Source: Panorpa germanica (taxonomy: Eukaryota > Arthropoda > Insecta > Mecoptera > Panorpidae). From it: a stretch of DNA of 64,000 bases. This document shows, piece by piece, positions 12,396-24,051 of the stretch. Positions within the stretch are counted from its first letter, which is position 1; each line of letters opens with the position of its first letter. The notes beneath the pieces were generated by a model that did not search any database, was not told the DNA's origin, and saw only the letters and a program-made list of their open reading frames with translations. Location of the stretch: positions 16,740,001-16,804,000 of the forward strand of contig OY783205.1 in the NCBI GenBank assembly GCA_963678705.1. The letters run 5' to 3'. A program made the position numbers and the translations under genes.

Positions 12396-13040
12396 AACCA
12401 AGTTCAAGCAACGAGTTCTTTATTTCTTCAGTGTCAGTAGATGGATGCATGTTTTTCAATACCACTTTAAAGTTTCGTTCTTGATTTGGTTTATACTCGT
12501 ATGTATAGAACTCTGTTTTCCTCTGTTATAATTGTTCGGTGTTTGTTTTATAAGTGTCCGCTGTTTTTGGTTGGATTTTTACTTGTTCATTGCGTAGAAC
12601 CCTAATTTAATAATTACCATTTGTCTTCTCGGTAAGTAATTTAATTAGAGACTGGATGCTGCTGACTTTGTCAACAAAGATGGGTGGTGGTTTGGTCGTT
12701 TTCTTTCTGATCTCAACATTTTATTCTTGTTGTTCACCTCGATCAAGGCATGCGAAGCTATTTGACGTAGGCACTGGTGGTTTGCCTAACCAGTATTCAT
12801 CCAGTTTTGTGTGCTTTTGTTTTCTTTCTAAGTCCGTGCTGTTAGCTGGTTTTATCTTTATGGTGATGGTTTCTTATTTGTTTTCATTTTCCTTGACACT
12901 TACTTTCGTAAGTGATAAGAAATCATTAAATAAATTGCAACGGCGTCTATCCGTTAGATCGCCGCGGTCTAGCATTGTCTGCATTTGTACACCTTGGTTG
13001 GGTTACACATTTTATGGTGATTTTTTTTTATGTACTCCAT
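12396..13040 (-). pseudogene. Jockey-type LINE gag (ORF1) fragment
   Basis: The minus strand, read across two in-frame stops and a frameshift, gives NSFACLD, KPPPIFVDKV, SIQSLIKLLT, IRVLRNEQVKIQPK, EFYTYEYKP and VVLKNMHPSTDTEEIK in that order. This is the RRM-like region before the zinc knuckles of gag proteins of Jockey-clade LINEs. The last block reads in frame straight into Helitron Rep at about 12395. The zinc knuckles themselves are absent. Confidence 0.75.
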
Positions 13041-13663
13041 AGTCTCAATTATGGCATGCGCCATATTAATGACGTATGGAATAAAATATGAAGTAAATGA
13101 AAAATTGTTTGTACCATTTGTTTTAATTCATTCAACAATACAAAACCTATTTTGGGTATTGTAAAACTGATAACTATCAACAACAACAATTTATGAAATA
13201 TGGTTCTTGTTAAAAAATAGTATGCATAATTTTTTTTTATTGCTACTTTTCCTGGAGTATTATACCATTTTGGAATCCTGAAGAGTTGCGCCAATTTTAA
13301 AAAAAACTTGACATAGTAGTGTTCTTACTTTTCTTTTAGACCACGATGAGTTAAAGTTGACTGAAAGTAAAAATCTTTAATAATTTTAGGCAAAAAAATA
13401 ACTTCGAATAAACTTTGTGTAAAAACTACTAGCATTCTGTGCTATTTAGGTTGCCGATACAAAAAAAAATCAGAAATATTTAAAAAATTGTGGTCATGAA
13501 AGTTAAAAACATCTTAAGGTGTTTCAATTTTCGAAAATATTTTAATTTTTTTTCTAATTCCTAAATAAAATGAGATAAATGTTTTTTTTTTCTTTTTTTC
13601 TTGTGTAGTCATGAGCAGAACCTCCCTCTGGTGCCCGCTTATCGTTGAATACTGGGACACCCT
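13041..13663. other. No supported gene
   Basis: AT-rich, with a minus-strand open frame at 13049-13294 that matches nothing recognised. I see no other structure. Confidence 0.5.

Positions 13664-13751
<88 letters not shown>
13664..13751. repeat. (TA)n microsatellite
   Basis: Nearly pure TA dinucleotide tract with one TG interruption near 13690. The tyrosine/isoleucine open frames across it are artefacts of the repeat. Confidence 0.95.
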
Positions 13752-13753
<2 letters not shown>

Positions 13754-14439
13754 GAGTATTGTTACAATTTTACTGTGCGCGGAGACGGCTATTACAGACT
13801 AACTTTCGCGGACTGACTTTTGTTACTGCTTCTTACTTACGGACTGACTGATCCTTTTATACCCTGGCGTGACGAAGAAGCATATCGCTTCTCTTGACAT
13901 CTTTGACTTTCAAGAGTAATTCTATATGCAATTGTGTAGTATGCTGTTTGATCTTCTGACTATTTCTATGACGTTCCACTTAACATGCGTAGTATTTGGT
14001 TCTAGAAAGATCACACATAAACAATAACAAATCTACGCGGTATCTATTTGTTTATGCACTCTTTATTGTGTGATATTCCAGAACTGCGCGTAACAAGTTA
14101 TGCAGCGTAAACATCCGTTAGTTTATTTCATGTCGCCGAGATATTAATACAGGGAAGTACAACCCTTTATGCTAATTCCGGTTATTATTTCATAATTATA
14201 ATTTTTGTATCTTCAGACGCCCGCAAATTCGTAACAATATATTTAATATATATAAAAATTTCTTTCTTATATTTTCAGATTAAAACTTTAATAATAAATT
14301 AATTATAAAATTAATATGCAAAGATATTTTATATATCTTGATTAAACTACTTCATTGTTGTGTCATTCTTGTTATCTTCTTCGTCATCGTCATCATCTAA
14401 ATAATTTATTTAGTATGAAAAGAGAAGTATAGATCTCTT
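13752..14439. other. No supported gene
   Basis: Unremarkable AT-rich sequence. No recognisable ORF, terminus or repeat. Confidence 0.5.
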
Positions 14440-14800
14440 TTAGGATCACGATAGATCTAAAATTTTGATTCGGTTTTCTTCAATTATGTCAACTATTCTG
14501 TGCATCTGGTCGATAGTTGAGTGATTGTCCCTAAAGCCAAATTAGTAGTTTGAGATTAGGTCTCTCTCTTTTATTATAGGCTTCAGGCGCTTTAGCAATA
14601 GTTTCTTAAAGATCTTAGATATTATTGGCAACAGTGATATAGGACGGTAAGGACATTTGGATCCTCGCTCGGTTTCAGTATCATGATTACTTCAGTCACT
14701 TTCCAATTCCTAAGGACATATTTCAATAGAAGAGAATCGTTTATGATATGCAGCAGTTTTACAAGTCCCGTAACCCCGGTGTCCATCGAATTTTCAGCAG
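14440..14800 (-). pseudogene. Jockey-type LINE reverse transcriptase fragment
   Basis: The minus strand reads LRNWKVTEVIMILKPSEDPN, then after a frameshift RPISLLPIISKIFKKLLL, RLKPIIKERDLI and, past an in-frame stop, FGFRDNHSTID. This is the RT palm entry region (W..A.ii.i.KPgk, YRPISLLp..sK..Ekl, QFGFR..HSt). Endonuclease and the catalytic YxDD region are missing. Confidence 0.85.
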
Positions 14801-14988
14801 ACTTCTAAGAAATCTCTAAGAAAATCAAATCTAACGCTTAAATTTCAAATTTTTTGAAAAACAACGTTTAATTTTTTTTCGAAAATCTTCAGCAATTTGG
14901 TATATATCTTTATAATACTGAATATCAGAAAATGTAACTTTTCTTATAAGCTGATGATTAAAAACCAATAATATTATTATGTATACAT

Positions 14989-14999
14989 TTTATTTTATT
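14989..14999 (-). terminator. Poly(A) signals of the F-box/LRR gene
   Basis: Two overlapping minus-strand AATAAA hexamers, about 120 bases beyond the proposed stop codon at 15118-15120. Their position supports exon 3 as the last exon. Confidence 0.6.
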
Positions 15000-15117
15000 A
15001 TAAGAAGAAATGATAAACAGCTGTTATTGCACATTAATAATATTAAACTTTTACCATGAACAAACGCAAACTTCTTCAAATTATTGCATGTAATATTTGC
15101 GTGCTGTGTTTAAAGAA

Positions 15118-15219
15118 TTAAAAAATTTCTACACTAGAATATGTTTCATTTAAATAATCATCGTTGTCTATGAAATCTCTAAACTGCAGTAAACGAGGTA
15201 ACCGTGGCATTCGAATAAT
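15118..15219 (-). CDS. F-box/LRR gene, exon 3 (terminal)
   Basis: Inferred last exon of 33 codons plus TAA. It follows a good acceptor (TTATTTTTCAG) and starts in phase 0, matching the phase-0 donor of exon 2. The peptide begins IIRMPRLPRLLQFRDF and is rich in charged and aromatic residues. A short charged tail after the repeats is plausible for F-box/LRR proteins, but I cannot match it to a family. If exon 2 is not spliced, the protein would instead end at the TGA at 16706-16708. Confidence 0.55.
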   Translation of the reverse strand: MIRMPRLPRLLQFRDFIDNDDYLNETYSSVEIF

Positions 15220-15542
15220 CTGAAAAATAAAATTTGTTTGATTATTATAAAAATGACAAAAAGCTGTAAAATCGTAATCGGTAAAAGTGGTTGGACAAAA
15301 CTCTTGAAATACTCTTGTTTCAACTTATTATTTAACGTAGTGTTTTTTACATAATGTTACGTTTTGTTATTTATCGAAATTACGCATATGGTAAGTTAGC
15401 ATTCAGCATATTACCGTTACACAAAATACAAAAGATATATTTATGTCATATATTCATGTCATTTACCAATAATTAATTTATCAATATATAATCTTACACA
15501 AAAATCTTTATTAATTTATGTCAAATATATCTTATACATCAA

Positions 15543-15707
15543 GATCTTGGGGTTCCATACATAAGAAGTGAAATTAAGGATATCAGCAAGAAGTACGTTC
15601 AAAGATTAGAAGTTCATCCAAATGAAACAGCTGTACAACTTTTCCAGCATAAGCCGATTAGACGACTGAAACGTAAAAACCCAATGAACCTACCAAATAT
15701 GGTGTAG
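15543..15707 (+). pseudogene. Jockey-type LINE ORF2 C-terminal fragment
   Basis: 55 codons including the stop: DLGVPYIRSEI, KKYVQRLEVHPNETAVQLF and RRLKRKNP. This is the usual C-terminal tail of Jockey-like ORF2 (dLgIPtv..ei...y..RL..H.N..a..Ll, RRLKR..P.dL). It lies inside the proposed second intron of the F-box gene, on the opposite strand. Confidence 0.75.
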
Positions 15708-16423
15708 AATAGGTTCCATATGCACTAAATATTAATGTAATAGGTTAAGTCAAAGGGTGAGTCATCGATGGATGGCAAACTCGCATGTCATATTTATATA
15801 TATTCTAAAAATTTGATTAATTTCCTTCGAGGACAGATTGTAAATTATGTATGTTGTAAAATAAAAATATATATATATATATCTTATATTACGTAACCTT
15901 ATATTTTTTAATTTATGTTATTATAATTTGATGAACTTCTTTTAAAGCCACGTTTTTTTTCGCTCTGTAAATTACAATACCATTAATTTACATCGTCTTT
16001 GCAGGATCGTCTTAATCATTTTCTCACATATTTGTTTCTAACCTCGTTCACAACATATATTATACTTTTCATCTCTACTTCTTCTACTTCCATCATTATA
16101 TGACTTCAATCTAGCCTTACTTTCCTTTCTGCATTTCGTTTCTATTGCTAATTGGATGTCCTCACTCTTAAATTTCACAAATAACTGCTCATACGTCATG
16201 TTTTTTCCGATCATGTTCCTACTTCTTTCTTCATCAACACTTACCTCTACCACTAGTACACTTCCAGTGCGAAGGTTGCTTACCCTTCGATTCAAAATCT
16301 ACAATCAACGTATTTTGTCTTTCTAACCAGGGTCTAATTAATTCACCTTTATTGCTTTAAACTATTATAAAGCATAAAAAAAGAAAAGCGGAAATATCAC
16401 AAGACGTCTTTTGAACCACACAT
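15708..16423. other. Intron 2 sequence, no supported gene
   Basis: Lies within the proposed long intron of the F-box gene. An 85-codon minus-strand frame at 16038-16295 is unrecognised and has no supporting signals. A minus-strand AATAAA at 16424-16429 could serve a transcript that reads through exon 2. Confidence 0.45.
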
Positions 16424-16759
16424 TTTATTACCCAAACAATGTTATGTAACAATTAAACTTTTTTATGTTGTAACTGTAACTGTTGAACTAGCAGATAATG
16501 TATTATTTAAATTCTACGGTTTACCATACAATAAACCATACAATAAATGCAGTCGTATATTTTTAATATTTAAAAGTGCCTCGTTTATGCTACCAGCAAT
16601 ATGTTGCCATTTCGTTGTCATGGGTGCTCTGAATTCATATCGACTAACACTGATGCTTTAACAAGAATTCCCGATCAATTGGATTAAGAACCATGTATTT
16701 GTAGTTCAATATTTAAATAATTGCAAATCGTTTAAAATATCTGCTAAATTTGTACATAC

Positions 16760-16909
16760 CCCATTTCGTTGTTGTAGATAAAATGACAAAGTCACTGTTA
16801 AAATCTGCTTCCGGTCAGTCTGTTGATTGATTTTATCCACTATTCTTTCAACAATCTGAGTAAAATCGTCATTGGAGTATCCAGTGTCACCGTTCACGAA
16901 TTCAATAAA
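16760..16909 (-). CDS. F-box/LRR gene, exon 2
   Basis: 150-bp exon, phase 0 at both ends. Acceptor TTTGTTCGCAG at 16910; first residues FIEFVNGDTGYSNDDF. Donor GGG|GTATGT at 16759. The peptide continues with ERIVDKINQQTDRKQILTV and SFYLQQRNG. The frame stays open past the donor to a TGA at 16706, giving an alternative end if the intron is retained. It joins exon 1 without changing frame. Confidence 0.7.
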
Positions 16910-17242
16910 CTGCGAACAAACAAATCAGAACAGATTATTTGGTAGAATCCTATTTTATTATATAGAAATTTATAAAAGAAAACTGCATCGTTCAAATCTT
17001 TTGATTTACATTTCTGTTTTAGTTGTATATAAGTTAAACTAATATAAATGGAAAGGATTCTATCAATTGCGCTTATGTCGCACTGATAATATTTAAACTA
17101 GCAGACGATGGTCTGTAGCGTAAGAACCGTTTTCAATTGAAACATTCATTAAAGCTTTAACATATTTAATTTTAAAAATAGGAGTCTTCCTAATTAAATT
17201 TTAAATTGTTGACGAAAGAAATTAGTTAGTGTTGATACTTAC

Positions 17243-18613
17243 TTTAAGTGTGTCATTCACCAGCAGCGGTAATAAAAAGCTTTGATCAATAACGGTACAA
17301 CGTATTATTCTAACAGTTTCCAAAGTTTTGCATCCACTTAAAATGGTCAGACAGTCCGCGTTAAATAAGTCTCCTGCCTCAGTTATGCTAAATTTCTTTA
17401 ATTTTGGTAATTTAATAAGATGCTCTACTCCTTCTTTTGAAAGATTTGTAGGTCTGAATAAATTAATATCTTTTAAATTTAGACAATTTTCGGAAATCAC
17501 TTTTAATATGTTGTCAATTTCTATAACCGGTACATGCAATCGAAGAGTGGTTAATTTTGTTAATTCTCTTAGTGACTGGAATGACATCGATTGAAACACA
17601 GGAAGCGTAAGTGTCCGTAAGTTAGGTAATAGTTCCACTAAACTTCTAACTAAGTTGTATTCAAGTGGTGAGGTGTGGTGTTCGTGTAAAAGGACTACAT
17701 TGTCACCTATCTCCAACGAATCCAGATCCAAGATTTTCAAACGCTCAAATAAGACATTAGTATAAAATGAAAAATTTCCTTTGACACTAAGTTTTTTTAA
17801 TTTTAGAGGCAAATATCTAAAGAAGTGACTCCATTCACCGTCCTCAAATTCAACATGTAACTCGACAAGTTGAGGATTATTTTGTAATAATATTGGTAAC
17901 ATTGAGTCATCTGTCAATGCAATACGCACTGATTTGAAACTGGTATATCTACTTAACATGCGCATCTGATCTGGTTGTAGTTCTGATCTGGTATCTAAAT
18001 GTAGTAATTCCAACTGCCAATTTTCCATGCACCTTAAAAGTATGTTAAGATTTAGTTCTCCGAAATAAATCAATGTTAGTGACTTAAGTGAGCTTCCTAA
18101 TTTCTCAAAACACATTCCATTTACAGGTGTTAATGGACTAAAATCGCGAATGGTCACTTCCTGAAGCCCGGGATTGCTTTGAAATAACTGTCCCAACACA
18201 TTATCATCAACGTCTTCGCAGGTAATTGAAAGTGACTTCAACGTGGTCAGACTGCCTAATGCTACCACATCTTCATTTATCAATAGTATCCCAGGTATGT
18301 TCAAAACTTCTATTTGATGACAATGTGTGCTGATGGAAATAGGAAGTTCAACAAACTCCCCATCAAACTCCAAATATCGACCTCTAGTTAACTTCAGAGT
18401 CCGTAAATTCTTAATCAATGATAAATCAATTGTAGAGATTTGGTTGTCTAGAAATTCGTCAACATCGAGCACTCGAAGACTCTGCCAATGTTTATCCACA
18501 GTTTCGAATTGTCCACGAAACACTGTATTAAAATTAAGTACGTCGTTGTACTGTAGATATGACAGTATCTGCAACACACTATAAGTATCTAAAGTTTCCA
18601 TGGACGTTTCCAT
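17243..18613 (-). CDS. F-box / leucine-rich repeat protein, exon 1
   Basis: 457 codons from ATG at 18613 to a strong donor AAA|GTAAGT at 17242. The frame would stop at 17222 without splicing. Residues about 8-50 resemble an F-box (VLQILSYLQYNDVLNF...HWQSLRVLD). The rest is a run of irregular leucine-rich repeats (LRTLKLTRG, LKSLSITC, LQEVTIRD, LKSLTLIYFG, LRTLTLPVF, LTTLRLHV, LKDINLFR, LKKFSITEAG, LETVRIIRC). F-box proteins of this kind bind Skp1 through the F-box and substrates through the LRR solenoid in SCF ubiquitin ligases; that role is inferred from architecture. A possible acceptor (TTTTTATAG) about 31 bases before the ATG suggests a 5'-UTR intron. With exons 2 and 3 the protein is 540 residues. 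The frame is intact, unlike the transposon scraps around it. Confidence 0.85.
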
Positions 18614-18644
18614 GACGATTGCGTTGAGGAGATCTTGATTACAC

Positions 18645-19785
18645 CTATAAAAATGTAAATGTAAATTTAAAATTAAATTTGTCGCTAGAAAAGTCGTAAC
18701 AGAACAGTTAGCTTATGTACTACATTTTAAAAATTGCCGGAGCGGGGTGGCCCTTTCATTGTAATTGTAATGGTCATTACTACAATAGATATCTGTACGT
18801 GAAATTAATTGTTTTATTATATTATAATTCTTAAAGTATAACACCATATGTACTCGTAAAATGTAAACTGTTTAAGATAATGACTTTACGTTAATCTATT
18901 CAAAAACAAACCATTCAATCTTAGCCTACACATGCTGCTTGCTACAACAATCTGCTTTTTAAGATGTAACAATTAAATCAACTTTGTTTTTCGGTTTGTC
19001 AAACAGGGTTTGACCAGGGTCTATTGTTCTGGTCTATTTCATTTGCCCATTTAAACACCATTTTCTATTTTTATTTATTTACTAAACACAAATAAAAAGA
19101 ACGTCAACGCACAATAATATTATACTGAAGAGTAATTGTGAGTAGGTACTTGACCATTTTGTTCGAGATTACATTTAAAACCGTAATTTCTTTAGAAGTT
19201 CCGACTTAGGATTGCAACATTTTTGTTTCATTATAATACTACCTAAAACTTTTTAAAATAGTATAAGCAAGGGTTTTATTATTGTATAACTAATATTATG
19301 TATAACTAATATTAACCTATAAATGAAAATGTATTAATGTATTAGGCGTTAATATAAGCTGCTTTAATTTTTTGACCAGAGTGTATCGAGTTTACTACAG
19401 TTAGATATTTGTTCCTCAGCGTAATATTTAATCAAAATTTCAAGGTCGATTCGGTTAAACACCCTGTGTCGTTTCACCCATCACAGTACCACAGCCAACA
19501 TGAGCCGAGCATCAACATATATGTACATGTATAATAAAACGGCAAGCCTGTATAGGGAACAAAGGCAACTTTGATACGTATGATGCAAATAGTACAGCAA
19601 CAAGCATACAAAATGAGAGGGTTGTCTTTTTCATAGATTTATTAATAACAATCAACCTTAAATTGAAACAAAATATTATTGCAAAATATTTTCACAAATA
19701 TATAAAAATTATTTTAACTAACATGCGAAACCGGTGAAATGTACTTTTTTAATGATATGATCGACGCGGTGGTGATCTCGTATTC
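18645..19785. other. No supported gene
   Basis: Upstream flank of the F-box gene. AT-rich, no ORF above about 60 codons; a promoter is presumably here but I cannot place it. Confidence 0.5.
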
Positions 19786-20337
19786 CTAAACTGGTTGACA
19801 ATCAGTTTGGACCGTGTACAGAAACAAAACATTTAAACAATTTAATATTTCCTTTAATATACCTGATACAACAGTGTTGATTATAGGTATTGGGAAAAAT
19901 GTTTGTTCTAGATAGTTCTGTTGTGAGTGAGAGGTTTGCAAAGAATGTAAGGAATGTATCCCTTCAGACTTGTTAAACAGTGGATCGGCAGTTGATATTT
20001 TCTTGATTAGAGGCAGCAATATTACCTGTGACTTTTTTCAAAACAGGGCAAATTTTGCTGTGAAAGGGCTTTGTGTAGATATTATATCTGTTGTTATTGA
20101 ATTAGTTATTTGAGTTCTTGTAGTGCTTAGACCCAGAACTAATACATCGCTCTTATTAAATGGTATTTTTAATTTCTTTGTTAGTGTTAGTAGGTTAGTT
20201 ACAAGACTTATTTCGTTATGTACCAAACTCGTGACGGTTTCTTTAAAGGACTCCCATTGGCCCCCGTGGGGAGATGGTATCTCTATATTTGGCAAGAAAA
20301 CATCTGATTGAGTATTGAACTTAAAGGATGAGGACAA
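19786..20337 (-). pseudogene. Unrecognised ORF interrupted by one in-frame TGA
   Basis: The minus strand is open for 99 codons (20337-20041), has a TGA at 20040-20038, and is open again in the same frame to 19786. The first 40 residues (DVFLPNIEIPSPHGGQWESF, VTSLVHN) resemble the start of BEL/Pao-type gag (LPkIelP.F.G....W..F...F.sLiHn). The remainder does not match that family. It may be a decayed retroelement gag, or an unknown gene with one premature stop. Confidence 0.4.
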
Positions 20338-20859
20338 TTATTCAAGTGCAATTATTTTATCATATTTGGCTACTATTTTGAAGTAATTGTCTTAAAAACC
20401 TATAACCCTACTTTGTTTTTTGTCACTTTCAGTGATAGAACTGTTTATTTTCATGTGCTTAAATTGCTCTAAGAGCGGAACAAGATAGGCCTTTTTTATC
20501 TTAATCACACAAAGATCTTAGTTATTGCGTTAAGGTATGTCAGAGGTTTCACAATTCACACGTACTATGTGGCAATAAGCCTTTCTTGTTTTCCTGAATA
20601 GTTTATTAGAGAATGAAGTGAATGGGCTTTAATATGGCAGTTTTAGAAATGTGTAGTTTTAAATTAAATTTACATAGGGTATTTATTAAGGGTTGCTACC
20701 TGATCCCTTAAGTTTAATAAAAGTGCCGTACGGTCAAAGGATTGCTTTGAGGTATTTATCGTCTGGTACTTAAGGAGAGACGGTAAGGATTGTATTTCTA
20801 TAATAAAATTAACGAAAAACGATATTTTAACATTTTAGACTTATTATTACACTTATTCT
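20338..20859. other. No supported gene
   Basis: AT-rich flank between the broken ORF and the second composite-repeat copy; nothing recognised. Confidence 0.5.
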
Positions 20860-22370
20860 ACATACAAACATTTGTTTGTACAAAAGTTTTAAAATTCAAG
20901 AATATTGAGACCCTAAATAATGTACGTGACGATAAGATCCTGTCAAAAAATTAGACCTGGGTGGTGTTGCCGATTTTGACTCTTCTATTTATCTGAGAAA
21001 TAAATACCAATACTATTATTAATTAGTATTAGTATAGTTAAGGTCGGAACAAGAGAGAAAAAGAAATATTGAAAATTGACAAAATGCCGCGCTTTTGAAA
21101 TAGGAATTATAGAAACGGTGTTTTTTGACCAGTTGCTTAACGAAAAAAACACCACATTATTGAAATAAAGAAATGATTCTAGTTTCAATGATAGCTACTG
21201 ATGTTGTGAATAACATATTAAAATTTACGACAATTCGGTTGAATAGTTTTATTTTTTTCTACAACACCATTCTGAAAAAAGTACTTTTGAAATAAATAAG
21301 AACAAAGTTTTAAATATGCTATGGCTATAGATATATGCTTAAACGGCTGTGGAAACGAAGCTATCGGCAATGTTCTTAAAAAGAATTAAAATTATATTCT
21401 TAACAGGCAATACTTTCGAAATATCAATAATTAAAAACATCGTTTTTTTGAAAATTCTAGTCCACCCTTAAATATGTCTAACATGTACGATGCGAAGTTG
21501 CGAGATTTTGTAAGGAAAGGATCAAGATGTATGATAGCATGTGGGTATTAAATTAAAGAAAGGATGTTGAATAAGATAAGGTGGACACGTACCTGATTGT
21601 CTAGATTGTAGACTTGGATGGCAGCAAGGTGGTCTTCAGTGTAACGTTTCTTCTTCGATAGTACAGCGGTATTGTGATATATATAATGTCGAAGAACTGG
21701 TTTCACAATTATTATTTTTAGGTAGTTGAATTAGGTAAAGAAAGTATTTATGCATGTGCATTTAAGTAGAATTGAAAAGGTTTGTGTTGGTACGAACTCA
21801 CTTGAGTGTAGAAAATAATGAACCAGCTTAAGCCATAAACACGTTTAGGTAAAGGAGAATCAGAATAATTTAGGGTGGGGGTAATAGGGAGGTTAACTAG
21901 CAGGTACATCTATCATTTCCAATAAGAAATAAACAACAATTGTACTATGGTTTTGAACCATAGATGGTGCTAATGTTGGTCGTCCAATTGTAATGGGTTT
22001 GCAATAAGCTTTTTTAAATGTGTTAGCAAAAGGCTGGTAAACTACTTATCTTTGGTCAGATCTGTTAAAAGCTATTTAAATATGTCTATTGACTTTTATA
22101 TTTTTTTCAAATACCAAAATTTTCTATATATATTAATTTCTGTTTTACTGCATAATTTTTAGTTAAAGTTATGACGTCACTTATTTATTATTGAAAGTTG
22201 TGATCTAATAACCCAGTGCTAGCCAATCTTTTTATGTGCGCTTCCCAGAAAATTACAAATATTATTTATCGGGTTGCTGACCTGCCGGATAGTTTTTAAT
22301 TAGGGAAAATTGATAAAAGCATAGGTGTTTTAGAATTTTATTAGGACAATTTCAAAAATTTTATTTGCAG
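20860..22370. repeat. Composite repeat, segment X, copy 2
   Basis: Same order and orientation as 4430-5800. Copy 2 has short insertions relative to copy 1, for example around 21320-21370 and 21755-21790. Non-coding in both copies. Confidence 0.8.
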
Positions 22371-22374
22371 AAAG

Positions 22375-22908
22375 ATCAAATTTTCTTAAAAAGTTGAAAT
22401 TTAGCATTTGTATTAAGGTGTTTCATACTAACATTTTTTTAAAATTAGAAATTGAAAAATGAGACGTTGAGAAAGTTAGTGGGCCTGGTAGGAAACTTTG
22501 GAGAAAACTCAAATTTTGGATTGTGAAATAATTGAATATCTAATTGATAAAAAAAATTAAAAATTTTAAAGTTTGATTTAGGGGCCCGGGGGCAGTTTTT
22601 GCCAAGTGTAAAAATTGTGCTAGAAAGATGAAATTTTATATATGGGATAACTTTGGTACCTAATTTAGAAATCGAAAAAGTTAATTTTGAAAAAAGTTGG
22701 TAAAATAATGAACAAATTAAAAATATTTTATAATTTGCTGAAAAAAAATTATTTTTTTATCATTTTTACGAAAAATTATTTGTTTTTATATGTCAAATTT
22801 ATATAGAACGATTTAAATAATTTAATTTAAAAATGGAATTAAAATTTGAAATGAAATTCAATTTACACACAAAAGATAGTCGTCGCTTGCGACGGGGGTA
22901 AACTCTAG
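22375..22908 (+). mobile_element. 5'-truncated non-autonomous Helitron
   Basis: Forward E-family copy lacking its 5' third. It is recognisable from about TTGAAATTTAGCATTTGTATT to the end: hairpin CGTCGC-TT-GCGACG, then GGGGGTAAACTCTAG at 22908. It separates segment X from hAT sequence in copy 2 of the composite, where copy 1 has no such element. Confidence 0.75.
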
Positions 22909-22917
22909 CTTATATAT

Positions 22918-23650
22918 AATCCAAATAATGTCCCGATTAAAAATTTCTAATTTAGTTTCGAAAGCTTTATTAATATCAAACATTATAATAATTGTCTTAT
23001 TACCACCTTGCAGTTTCATTCTTAATTCATTTAACTGCGAACACAGGTCAATAAAAAACATGAGTTTTGAAATCAATACAATGTCCATTAATTGGTTATA
23101 TTTTTTAATTAATTTCTCGTTATTTAAAAGAAGTCTAATTTCATCTAAACAATCATCTAAACTCTTCCACAACTTAACCATCGGACGTTGTTGTACATCA
23201 GTAAAGCATCATGCGCAGATATTAAATTGACTAGTTGTGTAACAAGAATCATAATACCGTCCAGTGACTTTAAACCGGCCTTTGCAAATAAAGCCTGTTG
23301 GTGTATGATACAATGGAAACCCAGAATATATTGCGGGCACCATCAGTCGTTACAGAAACAATTTTGGAAGGATCAATTTCTTTTTCAGCCTATCTATTCC
23401 TTTTGTTGTTGTTGCTAATAATGTTAGACTAACCATTTCTTCTTTGAAATTATTTCCAACTGCGTAACGAATAAAAATTGCTAACTGCTCAAGACAGAGA
23501 AAAAATATACCGGAAGAATTTATGCCCATTTTTTGCTGGAGACTTATATTTGTGGCCATATCCAAGATTCTGTCTTTCAGTGCGTTTCTAGCCAAACGCA
23601 TATCTTTTTTTGTTTTGGTGATTTTTCATTGTTTTCAAAATGTTCAAATA
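22918..23650 (-). pseudogene. hAT transposase fragment (ZBED/GTF2IRD2-like)
   Basis: The minus strand, across frameshifts, reads FFLCLEQLAIFIRYAVGNNF, CIIHQQALFAKAGLKSLDGI, NNVRWLS, KLWKSLDDCLDEIRLLL and LMFFIDLCSQLNELRMKLQG, then TKLEIFNRDI. The order and motifs (QLAIFIR, HCIIHQ..LcaK, vRWLS.G..., FL.dl...LNELn..LQG) fit hAT transposases of the class that also gave rise to ZBED5/GTF2IRD2 proteins. The N-terminal BED finger and C-terminal dimerisation region are not visible. The open frame continuing to 22858 reads into the adjacent Helitron end and is not hAT. Confidence 0.8.
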
Positions 23651-23794
23651 AAATTGGTATTCGCCAACAATAAATGGTTTTCCGTGTTGCCCAATTACAT
23701 TTGAGGCAACAAAAGATGCACCAAATATATTGAACTACTATTCATAAATAGGGAAGGAAACGAATATGATCTTACAAGATTATTGATCTCACAA

Positions 23795-24051
23795 GCTTAA
23801 TTCCTTTAACGGTGAAAGGGGCGAAATGACTATTTGAATTGTAAACATCTTTTTAATATTGCAACTAATAATTACACAATAACAAACACTTGCGCTCCTC
23901 ATAGGAAGTTCGATATTTAATATTGACTTTTTGTATACATAGTACAGTTTTATACAAATGAACACATGGTTCATAAGCTCGTTGAAGTCTTAGCATAGCA
24001 TAGGTGTAATCGCATTAGCACTCTTTATCATAAGAGAAAGAGTAATAAACA
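23795..24051. repeat. Composite repeat, tail segment, copy 2
   Basis: Counterpart of 7575-7930 but about 80 bp shorter. Homology ends in both copies after CATAAGAGAAAG, marking a shared boundary of the duplicated unit. Confidence 0.8.

Noticed and set aside
12656..13042. 128-codon plus-strand frame
   Set aside because: Antisense of the LINE gag fragment, which explains the sequence better.
13611..13851. Tyr/Ile repeat proteins across 13611-13851
   Set aside because: Translation of a (TA)n microsatellite.
16038..16295. 85-codon minus-strand frame
   Set aside because: No homology, no ATG context, inside an intron; length is within chance expectation.
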